Source: Akkermansiaceae bacterium UBA4589
GTDB taxonomy: Bacteria; Verrucomicrobiota; Verrucomicrobiia; Verrucomicrobiales; Akkermansiaceae
Length of the DNA stretch: 5,901 nucleotides
Assembly (NCBI GenBank): GCA_002387565.1
Contig: DGJT01000049.1
Coordinates: 1-5,901 of the forward strand
Direction: 5' to 3'
The notes beneath the pieces are model-generated. The model was not told the origin of the DNA and did no database searches. It saw only the letters and a list, made by a program, of their open reading frames with translations. Of this stretch, positions 1 through 5,546 are shown piece after piece. The translations under genes and the position numbers were made by a program. Positions within the stretch are counted from its first letter, which is position 1. The number at the start of each line of letters is the position of its first letter.

Positions 1-166
1 GAATTTTCATTTAACTTCTTAATTAATTCATGTCCTTCTTTGCTTTCTTTTATCCATCGCTTTGCATTACTCACTCCACTAGTATGTTCCATGTGTAGTT
101 TTTGCGCAAGTGATAAGTCGCTCCTTCAAATTCAATTCTTAATGGTCTAGCCCAAACTACAGCCAT
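1..166 (-). pseudogene. REP-associated (Y1/HUH-type) transposase relic, internally deleted and frameshifted, runs off the left edge
   Basis: Read from the ATG at 166 leftwards, the first 19 residues (MAVVWARPLRIEFEGATYH) carry the typical opening of REP-associated tyrosine transposases, usually 'MARPLRIE..GA.YH'. After that His the frame gives 12 unrelated residues and stops at TGA (73-71). A second minus frame, open from 125 to the window edge, reads LAQKLHMEHTSGVSNAKRW and then a Lys/Glu-rich tail. This resembles the C-terminal 'iA..L.Mg..s.vs' helical segment of the same family. The central 150 or more residues, including the HUH metal-binding motif and the catalytic tyrosine, are absent, so the copy cannot be active. 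The family normally acts on single-stranded DNA at REP palindromes. The N-terminal match is strong; the C-terminal match is from memory and less certain. The fragment continues beyond position 1. It lies 39 bases past the end of the acyl-synthetase gene, on the same strand. Confidence 0.7.
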
Positions 167-205
167 GTGCTTAGAGACCCAAGCAGGTAAGATAAAGATA
201 GACTT

Positions 206-2302
206 TTACTCCCCACGTGCCAACAACCCACAGGATTTTAGATCGAGCTTGCCCGATGCTAGGGTTGGGATGGTCTCGACTTGCTTATAGATTTTTGGCA
301 TCCATAGCATGGTGAGGTCATTTTTTTTCCAGTAGCTCATAAGTTGTTCTTTAAAGCTACTAGTATCTAGAGTGGTGAGTATGACGAGGGCTTCGCCTTT
401 TTTCTCATCGGGGATGCCAACGAGTACTAGGTTGAGCTCGTCTAGGCTTAAGTTGAGGGCTTTGATAAGTTCGGCTTCGATGGTTTCATGTGGGACCATT
501 TCTCCTGCGATTTTTGAGAATCTTGAGAGTCTGCCTTGTAGGGCGAGGAAGCCTTGGGGAGTGAGTTTTGCCATGTCGCCTGTTTTAAACCAGCCTTCTT
601 GCAAGACCTCTTGATTGACTTCGGGGCGGTTGAGGTAGCCTCCAAATATATTACTACCGCGCAACCAGAGTTCGCCGCCTTCGAATAAAGAGCTAGGTTC
701 TCCAGTTTCTGGGTTGGTCATTTTAAAGTTGATGCCTTGCAGCCCTAACCCAACGGTGCCAGCACAGGTAGAGCCACACACCTCTAGGCTGTCAGATTCC
801 TGATTGGGCAAGTTGACATGGGTAGCGGGCGAGGTTTCTGTGAGGCCGTAGCCTTCTTGTGGGGTGAGGTTGAATTTGGTACTGAAATCTTGGGCGAGTT
901 TGTCTGGGAGTTTTTCTGCACCCGTGATGACGAAATCGAGGCTTTTGAGTTGCTCGGGTTGAGCACGGCTAAGGAAACCACGTAGGAAGGTGGGTGTGCT
1001 TAGGAGCAGACTGAGTTGATGCTCTTCTATAAGCTTGGCGAGTTCTTTGACTTCCATAGGGCTTGGGTAGGTGACTAGCGAGAAGCCTTTGAGTATGGGG
1101 AAGAGTAGTGTGACGGTGTAGCCAAATGAGTGAAAATGCGGTAGGCAACCTAGTAGGGTTGAGTCTCTATCTAGTTCTAAACGTGAGCTGAATTGGGTGA
1201 CATTAGCCAGTAAGTTGCGGTGAGATAGAGGCACGCCCTTGGGGAATCCTGAGGATCCTGAGGTGAAGAGTAGTGAGGCTTCGGTTTCGTCTGCTTCTTG
1301 CGGAAGTTTAATGATGTTGGCTATGGCCTTGGCAGAAAGGAGCTTGCTGGCGAGGAGCCATTTGATAATCGAACCTTTGCTCGTGGCGATGACTTCCTCG
1401 ATATTTAAGGTGGTAGGAAGCTCGTCCCAGGGCAGGTGCTTGAGCTTGCTTTTGACCATTTTTGCACTAATGAGGGTGTCGATCTCGGCTTGTTCGATGC
1501 AGTAGAGGAGGCTTTCTTTGGTTGAGGTGAAATTGAGGTTTACTGGTATTTTGCCTGCGAACATGATGGCAAGGTTGACGATGAGGCTGCCTTGGCTAGG
1601 TGGTAGGAGTATGCCTATACGTTTTTTTTGGGTTTGTTGTTTGAGGTGTGCAGCAAGGGCTAGCGAGATGCCTAGGATTTTGTCAAAGGTGAGCTTTTTG
1701 TTGCTTTTTCCGTCGATTACGAATTTAGTTTTGCCAAAATACTTGAGTCTGTAGAGTAGGCTGTGACTGAGGTTTTCGTTGAGTACGGATTGCTGGCTAA
1801 ATGCTTGCTCTTGTGCGCTGAGCAATGATTCCCAAAATAGGTTAAGTTGTTGCTCTTGGCTTTTTTCTTGGATGCTAAAATTTGCGCCTAGGGTGGCAGT
1901 TTTTGCTTTGGGCTTAGCAATAGGGGCGAGGTATGACTGATGCTCTACGGCTATAGCAATAGGCGTTACATCATGAATGAGTGTAGATAGGCTGAATAAT
2001 TTCTGTAATGTTTCAGCAGGTAATTCGCAGGCAACCCCAGCTCGAGATAAGCGTAGCTTAGGAATAAATAAAATAGAGGCGTCTGGGTTTTTTTGTGCAA
2101 AAACATTGAATTCAGCTAGTAGACGCTTTGAATTAGGGTCGGTTAAGCAGCCAATGATGATTTCGTTTTCGAGACTGAGGTTAGAATCTAACGCATCTTG
2201 CCCTGAGTCTTCTAGGATGATGCCTTGGTAATCACTTTTTTGCTGTATTTTATGGAGAATTGAGCTGTTTAAACTATGCGAAGGGATGAGTAAATTTGGC
2301 AT
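206..2302 (-). CDS. Aas-type acyl-ACP/acyl-CoA synthetase with a degenerate N-terminal acyltransferase (PlsC) domain
   Basis: This 698-residue protein belongs to the adenylate-forming (AMP-binding) family and is closest in layout to Aas, acyl-ACP synthetase/2-acylglycerophosphoethanolamine acyltransferase. Residues ~155-698 form a complete synthetase: P-loop TSGSSGFPKG (347-356), PHFHSFG (388-394), YGLTETS (485-491), TGD (574-576), the hinge stretch GRLSRFSKIAGEMV (590-603), KGEALV (635-640) and the C-terminal catalytic Lys in SGK (K685). It should activate a fatty acid with ATP and load it onto ACP or CoA at the inner membrane. Residues 1-150 align in order with the PlsC half of E. coli Aas as I recall it, but HX4D reads HSLNSS and FPEGR reads IPKLR. 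That half is probably inactive and starts about 27 residues short. No membrane helix is obvious. The ATG at 2302 is the only good start: upstream the frame has no ATG/GTG/TTG before a stop, and there is no Shine-Dalgarno. It is divergent from infA. Another fatty acyl-CoA ligase activity is possible. Confidence 0.87.
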   Translation of the reverse strand: MPNLLIPSHSLNSSILHKIQQKSDYQGIILEDSGQDALDSNLSLENEIIIGCLTDPNSKRLLAEFNVFAQKNPDASILFIPKLRLSRAGVACELPAETLQKLFSLSTLIHDVTPIAIAVEHQSYLAPIAKPKAKTATLGANFSIQEKSQEQQLNLFWESLLSAQEQAFSQQSVLNENLSHSLLYRLKYFGKTKFVIDGKSNKKLTFDKILGISLALAAHLKQQTQKKRIGILLPPSQGSLIVNLAIMFAGKIPVNLNFTSTKESLLYCIEQAEIDTLISAKMVKSKLKHLPWDELPTTLNIEEVIATSKGSIIKWLLASKLLSAKAIANIIKLPQEADETEASLLFTSGSSGFPKGVPLSHRNLLANVTQFSSRLELDRDSTLLGCLPHFHSFGYTVTLLFPILKGFSLVTYPSPMEVKELAKLIEEHQLSLLLSTPTFLRGFLSRAQPEQLKSLDFVITGAEKLPDKLAQDFSTKFNLTPQEGYGLTETSPATHVNLPNQESDSLEVCGSTCAGTVGLGLQGINFKMTNPETGEPSSLFEGGELWLRGSNIFGGYLNRPEVNQEVLQEGWFKTGDMAKLTPQGFLALQGRLSRFSKIAGEMVPHETIEAELIKALNLSLDELNLVLVGIPDEKKGEALVILTTLDTSSFKEQLMSYWKKNDLTMLWMPKIYKQVETIPTLASGKLDLKSCGLLARGE

Positions 2303-2330
2303 AAAAATAAGAGATTAAGTGGGAAAATGT

Positions 2331-2357
2331 TTGACTTTAAAAGGAAAAGCCCATAAT
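2331..2357 (+). promoter_or_regulatory. Possible sigma-70-type promoter for infA
   Basis: TTGACT (2331-2336) matches the -35 consensus at 5 of 6 bases and CATAAT (2352-2357) matches the -10 at 5 of 6. The spacer is 15 bases, shorter than the ideal 17; a 17-base alternative uses TAATTA (2354-2359). Transcription would begin near 2364-2366 and give a leader of about 50 bases before the proposed infA start. Sigma factors of this organism are unknown, so this is a consensus match only. Confidence 0.3.
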
Positions 2358-2364
2358 TAAGGGC
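2349..2364. repeat. 16-base dyad between the divergent genes (possible operator)
   Basis: GCCCATAATTAAGGGC is an inverted repeat centred on AATT with one mismatched pair: GCCC pairs with GGGC and TAATTA is self-complementary. It overlaps the proposed -10 of infA and lies 47 bases upstream of the acyl-synthetase start, a suitable place for a dimeric regulator acting on either gene. The stem is too short and lacks a T-run, so it is not a terminator. Function is inference. Confidence 0.3.
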
Positions 2365-2413
2365 GAAGATAGATCAAGATTTGTCTATTTATTAAACTTA
2401 ACTCCTTTGAATT

Positions 2414-2725
2414 ATTAACAGAAACGCCAAAAGACCTCAACGTAGAAATACCTACAAGAAAAATAATCCTAGACGCTCAGAAGACTCTTCGCCTAAAGCA
2501 TCTAGGGATGGTAAGTCTATTGAGGTAGAAGGAGTGGTAGCTCAGGTTCTGCCTGGCACGATGTTTAAAGTAGAAGTTCCAGGTGGGCATCAAGTATTGT
2601 CGCATATCTCAGGTAAGATGCGTAAGCGTTTTATTCGCTTAGTAGTAGGAGATAAAGTGAAGCTTGAAATGTCTCCTTATGATATGACTAAAGGCAGAAT
2701 TACTTTTCGCCTGCGTGATTTTTAG
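2414..2725 (+). CDS. infA: Translation initiation factor IF-1, with basic N-terminal extension and non-canonical start
   Basis: IF-1 is a small OB-fold protein that binds the 30S A site with IF-2 and IF-3 during initiation. The core is clear: IEVEG (first strand, encoded from 2519), VLPGTMFKVE, HISGKMRK (residues 64-71), GDKVKLE and PYDMTKGRI (from residue 88), ending FRLRDF. It matches E. coli IF-1 (IEMQG, LPNTMFRVE, HISGKMRK, PYDLSKGRI) over the whole fold. The start is the problem. The first conventional in-frame start, GTG at 2534, would cut off the beginning of beta-strand 1. The frame is open back to TGA at 2408 and contains no ATG. I chose ATT at 2414, giving 103 residues with a leader NRNAKRPQRRNTYKKNN rich in Arg, Lys and Asn; ordinary IF-1 is about 72 residues. 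ATT at 2411 and ATT at 2519 (preceded by AGGGA at 2504-2508) are alternatives. No Shine-Dalgarno precedes 2414. A base error in an original ATG is possible. Identity is near certain; the start is not. Confidence 0.9.
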   Translation: MNRNAKRPQRRNTYKKNNPRRSEDSSPKASRDGKSIEVEGVVAQVLPGTMFKVEVPGGHQVLSHISGKMRKRFIRLVVGDKVKLEMSPYDMTKGRITFRLRDF

Positions 2726-2829
2726 GCCGGTTAATCTTGTAATTGTAGGTAGCTGTAGCTCCTTCATCAATCTCTGTGCTATTACAGAAAATTAGGTGGC
2801 TGACTATTTAACAACTAGTATTTAGCAAG

Positions 2830-4665
2830 ATGATTTTTGAAACATGGCAACAAATATTCTTAGGGATATTGGTCTTGTTGGTGTTTGCCTCTTTTGTCAA
2901 ACAGTGGCTACCCACTGAATTAACCGCCTTACTAGCGTGGTTTTTGTGTTTTGCTACGGGTGTTTTATCTTGGGATAGTAATGCGGATAATTATGGATTT
3001 GGGATTTTGTCCCACCCTGCACCGCTGATTCTGATTTGCTTGTTTGTGATTAGTACGGCTCTTGAAAAGACGGGTATTATTGATTGGCTAGGCCATTATT
3101 TTGAAAAGCTTTCTGGGGATAGCCCATGGAAAATGTTGCTCGCCATGATGCTCATGGTGATGTTGCCATCTGCGATGATTAATAACACAGCGGTGGTTAT
3201 TGTCTTTATGCCTGTGGTCATGAGTCTCTGCCGCAAGAAAAATTATTTTCCTTCGCAGTTCCTTATACCCTTATCTTATATAGCTATTACAGGTGGCACA
3301 ATTACGATTGTGGGAACCTCGACGAATCTCATTGCGGCAAAAATTGCAGAAGAAGCAGGACAGGAGGTCTTTTCTCTTTTTGAAATCACTCCATTGGGGT
3401 TAATCTTTACCGCGACAACTATGGTGTATTTGCTTTTGTTTGGGCGCAAGTTGTTGCCTAATCGAGATACGGTTTCATCATTGATAGATGTTGAGCAAAC
3501 GCGTTCGTTTATCAGTCACGTAGTGATCACTGAGGAATCGCACCTCGAGGGAGAGCCTATTAAGGAAGCCTTGGCTAAATATTTTAGTAATATTAATTTA
3601 TTAGAAATTATCAGAGACAAAAAAGCTCTCAAATATAAGGAGTCAGAATTAGTGTTTAAAGTGGGTGATGAGCTCATTGTTAAAGGTGAGCTGGCTGGCC
3701 TACGCGAGGTAGCTAAGCAAACTAGTAGTGATGCTGATGAAATTGAGGAGGTTGAAGCCAAAGACTTAAGCCTATTAGATATCAAAACTGAGTCTGTAGT
3801 GCTTATGGAGGCGATACTAGGGCCTGACTCACGTTTTCTTGGGCAGAGCCTTAAAGAGGCTAATTTCCGCAGTCAATATGGAGTTAGTGTGATAGCGGTT
3901 CATCGCAAAGGCTTTAATTTGAGCATGAAGTTTAATGAGGTCAAGCTACGTTTTGGTGATACTTTGCTTTTACAGGGTAATAGGCCAGCTCTGAGTCGTT
4001 TGTTTCAACAGAATAACTTTATCAACCTTTCTGAGCCAAAGGAAACCCCTCTGCGCAAAAGCCATGCGCCGATTGTGTTATTTGCCTTAGCTTGCTTTAT
4101 TGGGATTTCTGTACTGTGTCAGTACAACGTGCTACCTAATATCCCTATTTTGATTTTAGCCTTAGGTGCTGCGTTACTCTGCTTAGTGTCAGGAGCACTT
4201 AAGCCTAAAGAGGCTTATGGCTCTATTGAGTGGAAAGTGATATTCCTTATTTTAGGGATGCTAGGCTTAGGTCAGGCGATTGAGTTTAGTGGTTTAGCTA
4301 GCAATCTTGCAGAAGGAATTGTCGGGCTGTTAGGTTCGCATCATCCTGGTATTGTGTTAGCAGCCTTTTATTTATTTGCAGCGATTTTAACTGAGATTAT
4401 TAGTAATAACGCGGTAGCTGCCTTGCTCACACCTCTCGCTATTATTGTAGCAGATCAGATCGGTGTAGATGCACGCCCATTTGTCATTGCGGTGATGTTT
4501 GGTGCGTCAGCCAGTTTCTCCACGCCTATTGGTTATCAGACTAACACCTTTGTATTTGGTGCTGGAGGCTATCAATTCAAAGACTTTTTCAAAGTAGGGT
4601 TTCCATTAGCGGTTATTTTATGGATAGTAGCTTCCTTCTTAATTCCAGTATTTTGGCCATTTTAA
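2830..4665 (+). CDS. SLC13/DASS-family anion permease with two TrkA-C (RCK-C) domains
   Basis: This 611-residue inner-membrane protein should import an anion (sulfate or a carboxylate are typical), probably with sodium. The N-terminal membrane half spans residues ~8-207 and the C-terminal half ~412-608. Between them lie two cytoplasmic TrkA-C domains, about 225-297 and 318-397, joined by an acidic linker (DADEIEEVEAKD, 301-312). Family motifs appear in both halves, as expected for inverted-repeat transporters: INNTAVV (117-123) with GTSTNLI (162-168), and SNNAVAALLTP (525-535) with STPIGYQTN (564-572). These SNT-type signatures bind sodium and substrate in characterised members. The TrkA-C modules suggest control by a small ligand, but the ligand is unknown. 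Length and layout match the subgroup that includes cyanobacterial and algal sulfate carriers (SAC1-like), though this does not fix the substrate. The start is ATG 2830, with no Shine-Dalgarno. It lies 104 bases after infA and may have its own promoter, but I found none convincing. Confidence 0.92.
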   Translation: MIFETWQQIFLGILVLLVFASFVKQWLPTELTALLAWFLCFATGVLSWDSNADNYGFGILSHPAPLILICLFVISTALEKTGIIDWLGHYFEKLSGDSPWKMLLAMMLMVMLPSAMINNTAVVIVFMPVVMSLCRKKNYFPSQFLIPLSYIAITGGTITIVGTSTNLIAAKIAEEAGQEVFSLFEITPLGLIFTATTMVYLLLFGRKLLPNRDTVSSLIDVEQTRSFISHVVITEESHLEGEPIKEALAKYFSNINLLEIIRDKKALKYKESELVFKVGDELIVKGELAGLREVAKQTSSDADEIEEVEAKDLSLLDIKTESVVLMEAILGPDSRFLGQSLKEANFRSQYGVSVIAVHRKGFNLSMKFNEVKLRFGDTLLLQGNRPALSRLFQQNNFINLSEPKETPLRKSHAPIVLFALACFIGISVLCQYNVLPNIPILILALGAALLCLVSGALKPKEAYGSIEWKVIFLILGMLGLGQAIEFSGLASNLAEGIVGLLGSHHPGIVLAAFYLFAAILTEIISNNAVAALLTPLAIIVADQIGVDARPFVIAVMFGASASFSTPIGYQTNTFVFGAGGYQFKDFFKVGFPLAVILWIVASFLIPVFWPF

Positions 4666-4697
4666 ATTTAAACTTGGGCTTTTAGCGCCAAAGAGCA

Positions 4698-4763
4698 GAT
4701 GCTAAAACTGCCGTTGCGCTCGAGTAGGTTTTGACTACACATCACTTAACGGTTTTTAGCATC
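4698..4763. repeat. Long imperfect inverted repeat in the intergenic gap
   Basis: The left arm GATGCTAAAACTGCCGTT (4698-4715) is complementary to the right arm AACGGTTTTTAGCATC (4748-4763) apart from a small internal bulge, with a 32-base loop. In RNA this would be a stable hairpin of about 15 pairs. It starts 33 bases after the permease stop and lies about 160 bases before the next gene. There is no T-run after the right arm, so it is not a standard terminator. It could be a 3'-end protecting element, part of a leader, or an untranslated RNA. The smaller palindrome CCACACTGTGG (4763-4773) abuts it. Confidence 0.55.
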
Positions 4764-4807
4764 CACACTGTGGCATCTAAAATACCTACGTTTAAAATGT
4801 ATGCAAC

Positions 4808-4829
4808 GGTTACTCAATAACCTATTTTT
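4808..4829 (+). terminator. Weak terminator-like hairpin
   Basis: GGTTA-CTCAA-TAACC (4808-4822) is a perfect 5-base stem with a 5-base loop, followed by TATTTTT. It is in the right orientation to end permease transcription. The stem is short and mostly A/T, so it would be weak at best. Confidence 0.2.
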
Positions 4830-4925
4830 CATCTAAAATTATAAAATTTAATCAAAGGGGGAAACTAGATAGCTCTGGCACTCAACAACCTTTTTTAGGT
4901 GAGTTTATCAAGCATCTGTGCTTTA

Positions 4926-5525
4926 ATGAAATTTATGAAGAAATTATTCTTTATAATAATAGTGTTTGGGGCAGCCTTTTATTGGTATCAGCAAAAGTTT
5001 GACACAGTAAGCTTTGGTGAAGGCATTAAGGTCTCTACCTTACCACAGCAGACAAAGACTCAAGCATCTCCGTTTAATCATCAGGGTTATCAAATTATTC
5101 CGCTATATGATTTTGGCTTACAAGCTAAGGTGTTATCCAAAAAATCGTATAGAGATCATCTCAGTGATATAGGCCCTATAGATATAGCTTTAGGTTGGAA
5201 TCAAATGTCGGATGAAGCGGTATTAAAAGATATTCATATTTCACAAAGAGGGCGTTGGTATTACTGGAAAACCCCTCAATTCCCTATCCCCAGAAAAAAT
5301 ATAGAAACCAGTAGTGCCAATATGCATTTAATCCATGCTAATGATAAGGTTAAGGCAGCGATAGCTAAGGTCAAAAAAGGTCAAATCATTGAACTGTACG
5401 GGCAGTTAGTTAAAGTAAAAAAACAAGGCAGAGTTGTATGGAAGAGCTCGACTACTCGTAACGATACAGGTGGAGGTGCTTGCGAAGTTATTTATGTTCG
5501 CTCTTTTAAGGTTGTCGAGCCTTAG
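4926..5525 (+). CDS. Conserved-looking membrane-anchored protein of unknown function
   Basis: I do not recognise a named family. From ATG 4926 the product has 199 residues. A short basic start (MKFMKK) precedes one hydrophobic segment (residues ~7-21, FFIIIVFGAAFYW) with no obvious cleavage site, so it is probably a signal anchor with the rest in the periplasm. The soluble part has recurring-looking blocks: YQIIPLYDFGLQAKVLSKKSY (55-75), ALGWNQMSD (88-96), ISQRGRWYYWK (105-115), SANMHLI (130-136), GQIIELYGQLVKV (152-164) and a Cys-containing end RNDTGGGACEVIYV (178-191). I recall uncharacterised proteobacterial proteins with the same order (DLALGW, SANMH, DDTG..C), unverified here. Starts at GTG 4899 or ATG 4935 are possible; 4926 or 4935 put a normal anchor at the N-terminus. 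No Shine-Dalgarno is near any of them. The nagZ-like gene begins 21 bases later on the same strand, so co-transcription is likely and a cell-envelope role is a weak inference. Confidence 0.85.
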   Translation: MKFMKKLFFIIIVFGAAFYWYQQKFDTVSFGEGIKVSTLPQQTKTQASPFNHQGYQIIPLYDFGLQAKVLSKKSYRDHLSDIGPIDIALGWNQMSDEAVLKDIHISQRGRWYYWKTPQFPIPRKNIETSSANMHLIHANDKVKAAIAKVKKGQIIELYGQLVKVKKQGRVVWKSSTTRNDTGGGACEVIYVRSFKVVEP

Positions 5526-5546
5526 GAGATTGGTTAGAGTCTTGCT

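Noticed and set aside
372..2231. Open plus-strand frames and shorter minus-strand frames inside the acyl-synthetase gene (for example 372-614, 1239-1505, 1977-2231)
   Set aside because: They overlap a clear 698-codon gene with family motifs throughout. Their translations show no domain or membrane pattern and they have no initiation signals.
2327..2356. ATG at 2327 opening a short frame before infA (MFDFKRKSP), a possible leader peptide or displaced infA start
   Set aside because: It stops after nine codons, is not in a continuous frame with infA, and lies upstream of the likely transcription start.
2534..2725. IF-1 starting at GTG 2534 (63 residues)
   Set aside because: It would remove IEVEG, the start of the first beta-strand of the OB fold, which is encoded in frame just upstream and matches known IF-1 proteins.
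2741..2762. GTAGGTAGCTGTAGCTCC, a possible REP-like element given the GTAG tetranucleotide and the transposase relic
   Set aside because: It is mainly a short direct repeat of TAGCT with no usable stem and loop, and there is no second copy in the window.
3516..3785. Minus-strand open frame of 89 codons inside the permease gene
   Set aside because: It lies opposite the TrkA-C coding region. Its Ser/Leu-rich composition is what the complement of that region would give.
4656..4683. GGCC...TTTAAATTTAAA...GGGCTTTT as a terminator right after the permease stop
   Set aside because: Only three G/C pairs form at the base, with mismatches before an A/T palindrome. It would be unstable as a terminator hairpin.
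4731..4759. TTGACT at 4731 as the -35 box of a promoter for the 4926 gene
   Set aside because: No acceptable -10 hexamer occurs 16-18 bases downstream, and it lies within the hairpin loop.
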